Shown here: positions 53,749 through 64,000 of the stretch, one piece after another
Layout: the number at the start of each line of letters is the position of its first letter
Numbering within the stretch: the first letter of the stretch is position 1
Origin: Chlorops oryzae
Taxonomy: Eukaryota; Arthropoda; Insecta; Diptera; Chloropidae
Length of the DNA: 64,000 nucleotides
Direction: 5' to 3'
Assembly (NCBI GenBank): GCA_020466095.1
Contig: CM035806.1
Coordinates: 15,620,224-15,684,223, forward strand
Program-made: the position numbers and the translations under genes
The notes under the pieces: model-generated
The model's database searches: none
Told to the model about the DNA's origin: nothing
The model's input: only the letters and a program-made list of their open reading frames with translations

Positions 53749-55007
53749 TACAAATAAAAGCCTCGCCCAGACAAATATTCCGAGTGCTCTGATTTATGAG
53801 TCCGAAATGAGTCTGTAATATAATCCATAGGTACATAAATTCCTAAATAGAGTCTCAAAAGTTGGAATGAAGTCAAAATGAGCATTGCGGGGCAGGCATA
53901 TATGTACATACATCACTCTTCATAAGTCGGAAAATAAGAGTCATATATGACTACAGGAGGAGTCTCTTATGACTCTTATTTCCGCTCATTCGCGTATTGG
54001 ATCGGATTCATATGAGTCCGAAGAAGAACATTCAATTTAAATTCCAAAAAAGACTTATTACGACAGCTCATACTCCAAACTGATACTCATAAATGACTCA
54101 TTTAGCAATCTCGATTTAGAATCTCGGGCCTCCATTATTTTCTCATAGAGTTGCCATTTTTCTTCAAAATAATTGAACTGAAGTAAATTCATTCGGAGCT
54201 TGTTAAATGTGATTCAAATTTTTTTTTTCCTTAGCAGTAAGAACTCGAACAAGAGGACGACCATTTGGAGTTGATAATGCTTAGGATGGGGGATTATGGC
54301 TGGGCTGTTGTCACCGTTCTATGTACCTTGCACTGCTGTAATATGTCTTTCATAACATTCAACGGCAAATAGTGCCATTTAGAGTTGTCATACTTCATTC
54401 TGACGTGTATAAATCAAATTGAAATTTTACCGGATATGTTGTTAAACGTACCAACGGGGAATGCATTGCACCACCAATGTACCCTTGTCCATACCGAATG
54501 AGATGAAGTAGAAAAAAAAAAAAGAAAATAGAATACTAGAACATTGTGGACTGAGACGTCATCGTGTTTGTACGACAGCGTTTCGATCAACAAAACAGGA
54601 ACAGCGAAGAAGGCCGTTCGGGCGGAGTGTGTAAACGCATGCAGAAAAACGGCCATATTTGAATGTGTACAAATGGAGAGGCCATTTCTAGTTTATTCTT
54701 CTGGTTCTTCTTCTTCTTCTTGTACTTCGTCCGCATCGTTGGAACACTGCAGTTTATTTACGTCTGAAAAAGCTATTTCAATTTTTGTTCAATTTTTTGT
54801 TTTCTTTGTTGCTCTCTTTTACTTAGAAGTTGACTGTTGAAATCATACGAAATCGGTTTTGCCGGAAAAAGTCGGCAAAATGTCGGAAAAAGTCGGATGT
54901 ATTAACATCCGTTTTGTTGGCTCTCCTTTTGACATTTGGCGAAATGTAAATTATGACCGTCAGCGGCACAGTGTCCATTATGTTTTTGTTTTCTGTTTTT
55001 GTTTTCT
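53749..55007. other. Non-coding DNA with repeated ATGAGTC motifs and a hairpin
   Basis: Many copies of 'atgagtc', 'gagtccgaa' and 'gactcat' in both orientations lie between 53790 and 54105, including a hairpin with perfect 14-bp arms (AAATAAGAGTCATA at 53932-53945; complement at 53969-53982). TGACTCA matches the AP-1 consensus, but the pattern is more likely repeat debris. 'cggaaaaagtcgg' is tandemly repeated near 54863-54895. Confidence 0.5.
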
Positions 55008-55014
55008 CTCTGTC

Positions 55015-55110
<96 letters not shown>

Positions 55111-55197
55111 TCTCTCTCTCTCTCTGTCTCTGTCTTCTCTCTGTCTCTGTCTCTCTCTCTCTGTCTCTCTCTGTCTCTCTCTCTTCTCTGTCTCTCT

Positions 55198-55276
<79 letters not shown>
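55008..55276. repeat. (CT)n tract with CTGTCTCT interruptions
   Basis: About 270 bp of CT dinucleotide repeat broken by 'ctgtct' and 'cttctct'. It keeps frames open on both strands (Ser/Leu on one, Arg/Glu on the other); none is a gene. Confidence 0.95.
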
Positions 55277-56686
55277 TTTCATGCGTTTAGGTTTTTCACG
55301 CGTTAATTCCACTCTCATCTGAAAAGGCGGGTGGCGTGATTACTTGCTTTTTTTATAGAATTCCCCAGCCGTCCTTTTGTCCTGTACACGAACACGGAGG
55401 AACTTCTTAAAGCGACAAATGGAAAAACGAAAAAAAAAAAAACAAAGAAAATCCAATCGTAAAAACGTAATTGCCACATTTGAAAGATACTCTGGCCGTT
55501 TGTTTTTCTACAGTTTAATATCTGATGCACACCAATTTTTCGAGGCTTCTCCATATTTATTTTGGATTTATTTTTAATTTATTTTTTTTTTTTTTGGTTT
55601 TTTATTTTATGTTTTTTGCTCCTGTTCTACATATTTAGGTCTGTCAATCTTCTTTCGAAGGAGCCCAGAATCTGCTTCACAATTTCACGTTTTGTGGCTT
55701 AATTAGAAATGACAATGTTAAATGTGCGGGTCTAGTAATTACTTTAATTAAATTTTAAATTAAACCGCGCAACGCCATTGGACAGGCAGCGTCCTGTCAG
55801 TGCGGCAGACCAAGGGATAAAAACAGCGAAATCCAAACGAGGCTAAGAATGGCTCACTCAATTCATTTTGAAAGGAAGGAAAAGTATTTCCAAAATAGAT
55901 GGAATAAATTAAGTTCTATCTAGCGGAAAAAAAATTAAATGCAATTTTCAAAAAGCTTTTAAGGTTTTTTTTTTTTTTCAAAGAATGAAGAACAGGAATA
56001 CACACGAAATGATGTCACGATCAATGAAAATCTGACAGCTTCAAGAGATATTCGTTTATTGGGAATGACTAAAAAAAAAATATGAAATTTTCGCTGCATC
56101 CGAGCCACCCGGAAATGGGTGTAGGTATCTATAGAAGATTTAGTTGTCACTTCATGTGGCCATCTTACCACATTTACAGTGAAAACTTCCATAAGTGAAT
56201 AAGAATGTCGAGCTTTCATTTTATTGCGTCTTCGTCAAGCTCAACTGAAGTCCATGCAAGAAACAGATAACCGTTTTTTTATTCAAAATAAATAAGAAAA
56301 ACAACCAAACTTTGATGAAATGCTATTTATTTGCAGAAAGCTGCTAACTCATTTTGGAGTTCATAATAATTTTTTTATGCAAATCGACTCCTTAAGTTGA
56401 TTTTCAATTTGCTTTAGCCTTCAATGGCTTTTTGATATTCGCCGTAACCGGGGTATTTTGTTTTGCACCAAGTAATCAAAATCCTGTATAAGTCAAAACA
56501 TTCATCTGGTAGATCTGTTGAAATAAAAAAAAATTGATTGATATATATATATATCTATATATATGTATAAATGTGTGTTTATATGCATATATGTATATTC
56601 GATTCGATTTAACACTATCCGCCTGTTTGTATGTCTGAAAGTCTGCATATTGTTTTATCATCGAAACAGTTCAGCTGTCTTGATAA
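55277..56686. other. Non-coding DNA with a TAATTA-rich patch
   Basis: Around 55698-55768 there are several homeodomain-type cores (TTAATTAG, AGTAATTA, TTTAATTAAATT) within 70 bp, followed by a less AT-rich stretch. Microsatellite (AT)n lies at 56541-56565. No gene is seen. Confidence 0.45.
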
Positions 56687-56810
56687 TCGGCCTGATTATG
56701 TATTCCGATTCCGATTTTTCAAATTTTTATGAATGAAAAATAGTTTTTTCATTAATAAAAATGTGAAAATCCGAACGGATTCGATCCGTCGGAATACATA
56801 ATCAGGCCGA
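56687..56810. mobile_element. 124-bp hairpin MITE with 22-bp perfect arms
   Basis: TCGGCCTGATTATGTATTCC at 56687 is mirrored perfectly by the sequence ending at 56810, with arms of 22 bp. The rest of the interior is also partly self-complementary (ttttcat/atgaaaa). It lies just upstream of mariner copy 3. Confidence 0.75.
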
Positions 56811-56866
56811 ATATTTAGAATAGCGAAGTTCGGATATATCCAAGCCAAGGGATTCGATCTTTGATA

Positions 56867-58154
56867 TTAGGTGTAGTAAAAAGAAATACATTATTTTTGC
56901 ATTAAATTGAGGGCTTTATTTAAGATAGTTAGAATGACCCGATTTAGGTCAAATATGCGCCGTTTTGTTCGATAACTTGTTGCCATTTTAAAGGTAATTT
57001 CATTATGCCTCTCTCATAGAAGCCCTCGTTCCTATTAGCAAAAAATTGAGACAGTCGAATTTCAGAAGCATCTCTGGAAGCGAATGTTTCACCAGCAAAA
57101 TTGTTCGCCATGGACAGGAACAGATGGTAATCACTTGGTGCCAGGTCCGGACTATAAGGTGGATGCAAAAGAACCTCCCAACCAAACTTCCGGAGCTTCT
57201 GGCGAGTCACTATCGATGTGTGTGGCCTGGCGTTGTCCTGATGGAACACAATTCCTCTCCTATTGGCCAAAGCTGGCCGCTTATGGGCGATTGCTTCCTT
57301 CAGACGGTCCAATTGTTGACAGTAGAGTTCCGAGTTAAGAGTTTTGCCGTATGGGAGCAGCTCATAGTAGATAATTCCCTGCCAATCCCACCAAACACAC
57401 AGCAAAACCTTCCTGGCCGTCAATCCTGGCTTGGCCACCGTTTCCGCCGGTTCACCGTGTTTCGACCACGACCGTTTTCGCTTGACGTTGTCGTAAGTGA
57501 CCCACTTTTCATCACCAGTCACCAACCGCTTCAGAAATGGGTCGATTTTGTTGCGGTTCAGTAGCGATTCGCAGATGGAAATTCGGTCTATGAGGTTTTT
57601 TTGCGTTAACTCGTGTGGAACCCATACATCGAGCTTCTTTGTGTATCCAGCCTTATTCAAATGGTTCCAAACGGTTTTTTGTGCAATCTTTAGCTCTTTT
57701 GCAATCGAAACAGTGCTAACATGACGGTCGGACTCGATAATTTCCATGATTTTATCGACATTTTCGACAATTGGCCTTCCAGTGCGTGGTGCATCCTTGA
57801 CATCGAAGTTACCGGAACGGAATCGACGAAACCAAAATTGCGCATGATTGGCTGTTACAGTATCAGGTCCATAAACGCTATTCACATTTTCAGCCGCCTG
57901 GCTTGCGTTTTCTCCCTTATCGAAGAAAAACTGTAAAATGTAGCGAACTTTCTCTTTGCTAATGTCCATCTTTGACAAGCTCTCAAACAAAACTGAATCA
58001 ATCAATCAAAAAAGTGTCAAAAAAGCTTTTTTAGTAGGAACTGTCATCTTTCTAATGCCCCCTAGCGGAACACTATCGGACTTATACAACGCGAGATGCA
58101 GATAAATAACGCCATCTATTGGAAAAATAATGGATTTCTTTTTACTACACCTAA
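56867..58154 (-). mobile_element. mariner transposon, copy 3 (intact)
   Basis: A 1288-bp element, TIRs TTAGGTGTAGTAAAAAGAAA, ~32 bp long with one mismatch, TA duplicated at 56865-56866 and 58155-58156. It contains one uninterrupted transposase gene. This is the only copy in the window with every feature needed for autonomous transposition visible in sequence. Copies 1 and 2 are close relatives, implying fairly recent activity of the family. Confidence 0.97.
56944..57969 (-). CDS. mariner transposase, intact (D,D34D)
   Basis: A 341-residue transposase, normal for mariner (~345). I start at ATG 57969 (MDISKEKVRY); the longer frame to 58005 begins at a non-ATG codon. Order of features: N-terminal helix-turn-helix region (about residues 10-110), which binds the TIRs; the WVPHEL linker (about 116-121); the catalytic DDE/D domain with Asp in TGDEKW (about 153), Asp in HQDNARPH (about 245) and Asp in SPDLAPSDYHLF (about 280). 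The last two are separated by 34 residues, the mariner D,D34D signature. The protein would cut and paste the element at TA sites in the nucleus. No lesion is seen. The long antisense frame at 57046-57564 is a shadow. Confidence 0.96.
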   Translation of the reverse strand: MDISKEKVRYILQFFFDKGENASQAAENVNSVYGPDTVTANHAQFWFRRFRSGNFDVKDAPRTGRPIVENVDKIMEIIESDRHVSTVSIAKELKIAQKTVWNHLNKAGYTKKLDVWVPHELTQKNLIDRISICESLLNRNKIDPFLKRLVTGDEKWVTYDNVKRKRSWSKHGEPAETVAKPGLTARKVLLCVWWDWQGIIYYELLPYGKTLNSELYCQQLDRLKEAIAHKRPALANRRGIVFHQDNARPHTSIVTRQKLRKFGWEVLLHPPYSPDLAPSDYHLFLSMANNFAGETFASRDASEIRLSQFFANRNEGFYERGIMKLPLKWQQVIEQNGAYLT

Positions 58155-58156
58155 TA

Positions 58157-58720
58157 TATCAAGAAAGAAGGTTCAGAGAGAGAACTGATTTACTGTAGCC
58201 GAGGCACTAAATAAATCGTTCTGTGTCCTCATTTTTCGGGGACGAATTTCTCTAATGCGTTATTTTTTCAAACTCTGAGATTTGATGGTGCAGAGTATTT
58301 TCTTGTATAAGCTTACCGAGAATTTCTTGATATCCCAAGGATGGACATCTCTTCCATGGATCTAATGCAAAAACTTCATTTTTCTTTAAATTTTGTTTTA
58401 ACACATGGTTATACCCTTACCATTAATGCATTCCAAATAGTCCTCGTAGCAGTCACATGTACGAGGAGGCCAGGAATCATCTGTAATAAAATAATAATAT
58501 TAATCATCAGTTCTGTCCGAAGCAAGCAAAGGATTTTTTTATTGGCTCGTGCCAGTCTCTACCAGTCTCTTGTCCTCTTACAGCGAACGAAACCAGCCGG
58601 ATTTAATTTTTGCTACGTCTGCTCATACATACCATACTTGCTGTTACTACTTTCTGATCCTGATTGTGCTACAGAAAAAAATTCAGTTACATTGCGATCT
58701 TATCGAAAGTATTTTTATTT
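58157..58720. other. Non-coding DNA, no gene seen
   Basis: AT-rich. The 181-codon plus-strand frame (58341-58886) runs across it and through the hairpin at 58721-58850. It has mixed hydrophobic composition but no recognised domain, and the hairpin overlap argues against it being a gene. Confidence 0.4.
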
Positions 58721-58850
58721 AGGCAATTCACAAGGTCTTCAAAAATCCATTTATCCCCTGCTAAAATGGTTGGCATTTTTAGCTCTAAAAATACTAATTT
58801 TAGCTTCAGATAAATTTAAAGGGGATTTTAAAAGACCTTGTGAACTGCTT
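58721..58850. repeat. 130-bp imperfect hairpin
   Basis: AGGCAATTCACAAGGTCTT at 58721 pairs with AAGACCTTGTGAACTGCTT ending at 58850. Inner pairs include GCTAAAAT/ATTTTAGC and ATTTATC/GATAAAT. A hairpin MITE is the likeliest explanation; a miRNA-like precursor is possible but too long to favour. Confidence 0.65.
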
Positions 58851-59499
58851 AAATGTATTTTATTTATTTTTTTTTTAAATTCTTAGGAAGGACTCCATTT
58901 TATTCTATACTCACTTTGACGGCCACATCCCAATGTTAGACAGGAATATAGGCAAACAGCCATGAGAGCTATGCGGAAAAGCATTTTCGTTGACATTCGA
59001 ATTTCTTCTCGGGTTGGACAGATATGTTTCAAGACTGAGTTGCTTTAAAACAATAATGGTATATCCAAAAAACTTTCTCAATTTATAGCGCACTGGACAA
59101 CAACGAAATGAAGAAATTTTCAAACTGTCTCTAAATGTTTCTAACTGTCAAAAATGTTTGCAGATTTTATTGCTTTGAACTTCTTTAACAAAATAATTGA
59201 CATTTTTACGTTAATGAATTCTCACACTAAAAAAAAAAAAAACAAAAATTACATTGTTAAAATAAACGGCCTACACAGGCCCGTAGAAAGAAGGGCCCAA
59301 AGTTGCCCCTTAAACAAGTCCGGAACGTAAATAAATTCATTGCTTATCTCTTCTCCGAACAGGCCTGGTATAACTGCGAACTCATCTCTTATAAGAGAAC
59401 GCTTTACGTTCGCAATTTTCACATGAGAGTTTCTCCACTGATCCTACAATGAAACCCATTGCAAGAGAAACGCCGTTCAAGAAGGAAAACCCCCTCAAG
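58851..59499. other. Non-coding DNA, no gene seen
   Basis: AT-rich spacer with an A-run at 59227-59240. Nothing is recognised. Confidence 0.45.
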
Positions 59500-59965
59500 A
59501 ACTTTCTCGAAATATTTCAATGTAATTTAGAATTCGATGATATATTCAAGCCTGCGATAAGAGTTCAAAAATTCGGAAAAGTGAGCGTGATAAAGGGGGG
59601 CGATTTTCATAAATAAATTGAACAAAAGTCGGTATATGGGGCCCCTAATGGCCTTAAAAATCTTTTAAAGGGTTTTAAAGGTTTTAAAAATTATTTTAAC
59701 ATGTCGCACCCTTGCTAATAAATCGGCACAATTCAAAATTTTTTTTATATTAATTGTTTTATGTACGGTTGCATTTTTCTGTAAGACTGATGCATCAGTC
59801 GATTGAGAGTAATATGAGTTTAGAAAAAATCTGTATATCTCCCTTAGTTTTAACAGAGATTGAATGATATTCGAGAAATGCGAAATTTTGAATTGTGCCG
59901 ATGTGTGTCTGTGTCGGGTATTTTATTGTCAGCCCTTACCTTACCTTACCCTTACTTGTTTTTCT
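59500..59965 (+). repeat. 5'-truncated family Y repeat with a nested palindrome
   Basis: From 'tcgaaatatttcaatg' through 'aaaagtcggtatatggggcccc' and 'tgtgtctgtgtcgggtatttt', 'attgtcag', to 'cccttacttgttttt', it follows the right half of 34768-35625 in the same orientation. The terminal hairpin has decayed to 'ccttaccttaccctta' repeats. A separate palindromic element splits it (59722-59902). Confidence 0.7.
59722..59902. mobile_element. Palindromic insertion with TCGGCACAATTC ends
   Basis: TCGGCACAATTCAAAATTT at 59722 is mirrored by AAATTTTGAATTGTGCCGA ending near 59902. It interrupts a family Y repeat and so is younger than it. It is ~180 bp, AT-rich and non-coding. Confidence 0.65.
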
Positions 59966-62395
59966 TATATTTTCTTATATTTGAAATTCCACGACAAGTA
60001 AAGAAAACTTAAGACCCATGCAAATCCTTTTATGATGAAACGCATACCTTCGCTCAAAGCCATTGCTCGATGTACCATTATAGAAAAAACCTTTTTTGTC
60101 TCGTTCGATATCGTTCATATTAGAAACTAAAAAATTCTTACATTCCCACGTCAAGGAGAAATCCAATATAAACACATTGAGGGCTGCAGTGCAAAACAAA
60201 AGCATAGGAAAATAAAATATAAAAAAAAAAATTAAAAAAAAAACGAAAAACCGAGGCAAACGAAAGATCAAGAAGGTAAGCTCATGTTGTCGAAAAGGAA
60301 TTTTTTATACATACATATATAGATAACGTTTTTCCCCATATCAACAAGTATTTACAAAAGCGAGTTGCGACGCTCGGAATTCAATAAACGAGCTTAACGT
60401 TGAGAGATGAGAGGCGAAACTGTTTTGTGTACGCAAGGACTTTGGCCCCCCGTTTGAGGGATTTTTCAGTTTTGTTTTTTTTTCTCTCTCTTTTCTTATT
60501 TATATTTTCTTATATTTTTCGTTTAGACAATAGTGTTTCTATGGTTGATCTTTGATTAATTTTGACTCAGTATAATTTTTCTTTAAAGTTAAGAAATTCA
60601 AACACATTCGAAAGTATTCCTAAGATCTGTCTCCCTTCAATCATTTTTCATCGTTTTTTCTTTCTGACCTTTCTATTTTTAAATATGTTTGAAATTTTTA
60701 ATTTTCTTTTCTTATTTGCCGACCTACATACATATGTACATATAGGATGGTCGAAAGGGGGAAGATTGGTGGTTTCCAACGAGCCCGAATTAGTTCAAGG
60801 GGCCCAGAACGGTGCACGGAATGCCATAACAATTTTTCTTTGGGTCGAACTTTTCACTTCAACTTTTCTTTAAATTACTTTTATCCGTTGCACGTTTCGC
60901 AATTATCAATGAAAAAAATATTCTCCCTCGGGCCCGAAGCTTCTCTCTACGGCCCTGCTAACTTGTATAACGATCTCGCTCTACGTCAAAAAGATTTATC
61001 GTTATTGTTAAAAAAATCCAAAAACAAAAAAAATATGTGTACTTATATATGAAAAGTTTGTTCACTTGCGACTACAAAGTATAACGTTTTCTTGGTTTCT
61101 TTTTTTTTTTTTTTCTTCAATTCGTTATCGCAAAAACACGAGTTATAGCTAACTTCGCATCGGAGTAACAGCAGTTGTCAAAAGTCCATTTAATTATCAT
61201 TAATAACAAAAACAACAACAATGCAAACAAAATGTATATATTATGCATTAAAAAATTTAACTTTCTTTCAGCTTTACTGAGAGCAGGCAGTGAGAAGGGG
61301 AAGACAGTGCGAGAGGGAGAAAAAAAAGGACGAAAAATGTGATGCGAATCAGCCCGTTTGAACTTTCTCTCTGTATGTCGTCTACCTCTCCTCTGTGCCT
61401 TGCCCTTTTCTTTGTTGAGTTTCCCAAAAAATTTCCCTCTTGCGAGAACCCTTTCCTTTCTTTTAAAGCTCAAATGATTTATACGACAAACTTTTAAGCC
61501 ACATTGTCACATAATTATCCGTAAAATTGTTGCCATTGGTAGCTGGTTTTTTTTCTTTTTTTTTTGTGTTCCTTTGTACCAAATACAAATTAACTTGCAA
61601 AAAGCTCATTAAAAACTAATGGCAAGCGAAAAAAGTTAAGAACAAAAAGGAAAACAATTTAAGAACATTACAGCTATGTACATAAAAATATAGAAATACA
61701 AAAAACAAATAAATAAATAAATAAAAAATCAATATATTTGAAATTCGGCGCACGTATTCTAATCGCGATTAATTGAGCAAAATTAAAAATCTTATAAGCT
61801 CAAAATAAAAACCGACACCTTCAAATGGTTAAGGGCAAGTCGACTTCGACCAAGGAACTTGAAAACGATTAAGGCGTTCAGAAATCAGACTCTGTGAGTG
61901 AGGAGTGTCCTGAAAAACGAAGAAGAAAGTCATTCATTTCCATTCGAAATTTTAATTCTTCAAGCTGCCATCGGTGTTAACCGGAAACAGTACTTATCAT
62001 ATGATCTTATCCAGTGAAACTGCTTCGGCCACAGTGTAGTATGAGTAATGTTTCATAGACCCAAAATATTTTTAATTTAGTTATTTGATTTTTTTTTTTG
62101 TTTTTTCTTTATATTTATAATCTTTAAAGCGTTTATTACTCTGAGACATATGCTCTTTTTTTGAAATATTAATCCAATACGCTCTGATATGTTCTGAAAC
62201 ATTCGAACAATATGGGCTCCCCTGTAGTATTAGGAATATTCTGATCTAGAAAAGCGCACCCATCTAACTTGAAAGTTATAGCACTGCCGTATTACTTGGT
62301 CGATTGGAACAAAAAATTTATCAAAAACAGCCAAAATTTGGTTCGTAGCCATATAGTAGAACCAAGACTTAAATCTTTCTGCATTTCGTGTACGA
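59966..62395. other. Non-coding DNA, no gene seen
   Basis: AT-rich with homopolymers (61103-61115, 62091-62100). Short frames on both strands (60.0-61.5 kb) have no recognised domain. No tRNA or terminal repeats were found. Confidence 0.45.
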
Positions 62396-62541
62396 GTACA
62401 GTTTACTTTCTCTTAAGCGGACAACTACGGGGCCAAAAAAAATGTGTCCGCTTAAGAGGAAACTTTTTGAGAAGCAGGTTCACTAGAACATACCCAAAAA
62501 GTGTCCGTTTAAGAGGGGTGTCCGCAAGAAGAGAGTACAGC
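62396..62541. repeat. pogo-like relic with TGTCCGCTTAAGAG repeats and hairpin
   Basis: A perfect 14-bp hairpin (CTCTTAAGCGGACA and its complement, about 62412-62459) is followed by a third, inexact unit 'gtgtccgtttaagagg' and 'gtgtccgcaagaagagag'. The block starts 'tacagtttactttctcttaa', reminiscent of pogo/Tigger termini next to TA. No coding sequence is present. Confidence 0.5.
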
Positions 62542-62962
62542 GTATTAAATGATTTTTTATTATTTTTTTTTTTTTTTAAAAGCTAGCCCTATCTCAAGGG
62601 CAGCACTCAGACATAATTTGGTTCATTGTACTGACTCAAGATGGTATAAACGTTACAGAGACTTCCCCGTTCTACGAATAAACCTAAGGAGTTCCCTGAA
62701 AGATAGGGAAAGAGAATTCTTTCCATACAAGTCGCTCGTACCGAAGACGCGTCTTGAACCGGCAGTACTAGCTTCGCGTTGAAACTGCAGAGAGCAGTGG
62801 AACAGGTAATGCTCCGCTGTCTCGTCATCCTCTTCTCCGCAGCAGAGGCAGTCGGAGTTTTCGGCGACTCCTATCAGCCTCAGGTGTTTCGCAAAAGCTC
62901 CATGCCCCGTAAGTAGCTCCTACCAGCAGTCTACAATTTCTAGATAAGGGTATTAAATGATT
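62542..62962 (-). mobile_element. 5'-truncated non-LTR retrotransposon insertion with 13-bp target duplication
   Basis: The insert 62555-62949 is flanked by a perfect direct repeat, GTATTAAATGATT, at 62542-62554 and 62950-62962. Read on the minus strand it holds the C-terminal end of a retrotransposon ORF2, a stop codon, ~75 bp of 3' untranslated sequence and a poly(A) tail (the T-run at 62562-62577 on the + strand). Truncation at the 5' end, poly(A) and a variable-length duplication are the signature of target-primed reverse transcription. Confidence 0.92.
62653..62949 (-). pseudogene. C-terminal fragment of a non-LTR retrotransposon ORF2 (Jockey/R1/I-like)
   Basis: On the minus strand the frame reads ELLTGHGAFAKHLRLIG, then a zinc-knuckle-like C-x-C-C … ETAEHYLFHC, and ends FRELLRFIRRTGKSL at stop 62653-62655. 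The order TGHG … CxCC … DETAEH…C … LRFI+RTG is typical of the segment after the reverse transcriptase (and RNase H, where present) in Jockey-, R1- and I-type elements. There is no ATG and the reverse transcriptase domain is absent. An in-frame TAG lies at 62920-62922, just before ELLTGHG. It is dead on arrival. The clade cannot be decided from ~88 residues. Confidence 0.88.
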
Positions 62963-64000
62963 AGTGATATATTTTAGTTCGATTTTTCCCCCTCACTGCA
63001 GATCGTGTTAATGCTGCTGTTCGATCTCTACCATGATGAATCTGTTCTGTATTTTCGCTTCGTTTTCAAGTGGAAACTATGAAATAATTCTCGCTAAAGT
63101 TGTTTTTATTTCGTTTCTTAACAACCACAATGAATATCTAGATAGAGAAAACAAATGTTGTCCCCATATTCTCCTTTCGTAATTATTTTCCACATTCCAT
63201 TTTCCATATACATATTTGTAATAATAAATAATGATGAGAACGCTCCGAAGAGATCCCTGCGAAAAACAAAAAAAAAAAAATAAAAAATTTCTAAGCAATG
63301 AAAAATCTGTAATACTTTAAACGACTTCGACTACGCTCCGTCAATTTTTAATTAAGTATTTGCAATTGTTGCGTTCGTAATTCGAAACACCAAGAGTGCA
63401 TGCTGGGGAACCCATCGCACATCAGCCCCTCCCAGCCGACGACGCACAGTGAATTCCCTCAAAGATAATTAGCGTTTCGTTGCCAGACAGCAGCACCAGC
63501 AGCAGCAGCGTTTTGGTAAGCTTTACATCGTCTGACATCTTTTGTTGTTTTTCTTGTGGTATTTTATATTGTGTAACGGCAACAATTTCGACTCCGCCTC
63601 GAAAATTTTGGCAAGGACGCATATTTTTTCTGCTTTTTTTTTTTTTTGGTTTTTTGTTTTTGAAGTCCTTTGGAGCGCTCGCCTTCTGCTTTGACACACT
63701 CTGGCACGTTCTGTGCGCGTCTGGCACACAATTAAGACATGATGGCTACCAGAACAATACGTGTAAAAGCTTACGACAAGAAGAAAAATACAAAAAAAAA
63801 AAAATAGGACTTCAGTGCTAAGAACAGTTTTTGGTTAGATAAGTAGGTGCCTTCTTCTACTTGTAGCGCTCAAGTACAACATTCAAGGCAGTTCTCGACT
63901 ATTCGAAAGAGGGTTCAAATTCCCGAAATTGCTATTTATATAATTCGGCCGGCGTTGCGTTTCATTCCCGCCTAATATATCACTTCACACTACGAGAAAT
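62963..64000. other. Non-coding DNA, no gene seen
   Basis: AT-rich with a short CAG-rich stretch near 63488-63512 and T-runs at 63634-63647. Overlapping frames on both strands at 63.4-63.8 kb are inconsistent with each other and lack domains. Confidence 0.45.

Noticed and set aside
54859..55322. Ser/Leu-rich frames on + and an Arg/Glu-rich frame on -
   Set aside because: Products of the (CT)n repeat at 55008-55276.
57046..57564. 172-codon frame antisense to the mariner transposase
   Set aside because: It lies opposite the conserved transposase, and equivalents appear opposite copies 1 and 2; it is a codon-complement shadow.
58341..58886. 181-codon plus-strand frame
   Set aside because: It runs through a palindromic hairpin element and shows no domain or family resemblance.
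1..64000. CRISPR arrays, operons, bacterial promoters or ribosome binding sites
   Set aside because: Sequence is clearly eukaryotic; no regularly spaced direct repeats with unique spacers were seen.

Overview
The window is a non-coding, repeat-dense piece of an insect nuclear genome. Evidence for this is the AT-rich composition, long homopolymer and CT tracts, three mariner transposons, tRNA-derived SINEs, and a pair of tRNA-Asp(GTC) genes followed by oligo-T terminators. A fly (Diptera), perhaps a higher fly such as a tephritid, is my inference; nothing here fixes the species. No host protein-coding gene can be supported. The only long intact reading frame is a mariner transposase; most other open frames are short, compositionally biased or antisense shadows. 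The window looks like intergenic DNA or a very large intron.

Layout. 0-8 kb: CT-rich tract, then a nested transposon stack at 2.4-3.5 kb and a short TIR element at 6.3 kb. 8.5-9.6 kb: a tRNA-derived SINE whose tail has grown into a ~270 bp (CCTAA)n, i.e. TTAGG-type, array, followed by a TTAA-flanked MITE. 12.6-20.5 kb: more SINEs, two TIR elements that carry tRNA-like modules, pogo-like relics, a convergent pair of tRNA-Asp genes, and another hairpin MITE. 23 kb: long CT tract. 27.7-30.6 kb: mariner copy 1 (broken), a near-perfect hairpin, and a 1.1 kb TIR element with a hAT-type MITE (8-bp TSD) inside. 31-34.7 kb: mostly unique DNA with one weak 52-codon candidate. 34.8-36.9 kb: a repeat with terminal hairpins and a MITE with long TIRs. 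39.6-42.8 kb: palindrome, dispersed repeat, and a 1.6 kb composite element with a nested 8-bp-TSD element. 44.8-46.8 kb: another nested composite. 48.4-52.3 kb: mariner copy 2 (one frameshift), palindromes, second TTAA MITE, third SINE copy. 53-56.8 kb: TIR element, CT tract, hairpin. 56.9-58.2 kb: mariner copy 3, intact. 58.7-63 kb: hairpin, truncated repeat, pogo-like hairpin, and a 5'-truncated non-LTR retrotransposon with poly(A) and a perfect 13-bp target duplication.

The strongest biology is transposon archaeology. (1) One mariner copy has an intact D,D34D transposase and near-identical TIRs, with two related defective copies. (2) A SINE family ends in TAACC units, and one copy seeds a long TTAGG-type array away from any visible chromosome end. 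(3) Two unrelated TIR elements carry tRNA-like modules with box A/B motifs. (4) The two tRNA-Asp genes differ by a compensatory base-pair change in the acceptor stem. (5) Many nested insertions can be dated relative to one another. I found no host operon, CRISPR array or new enzymatic system.
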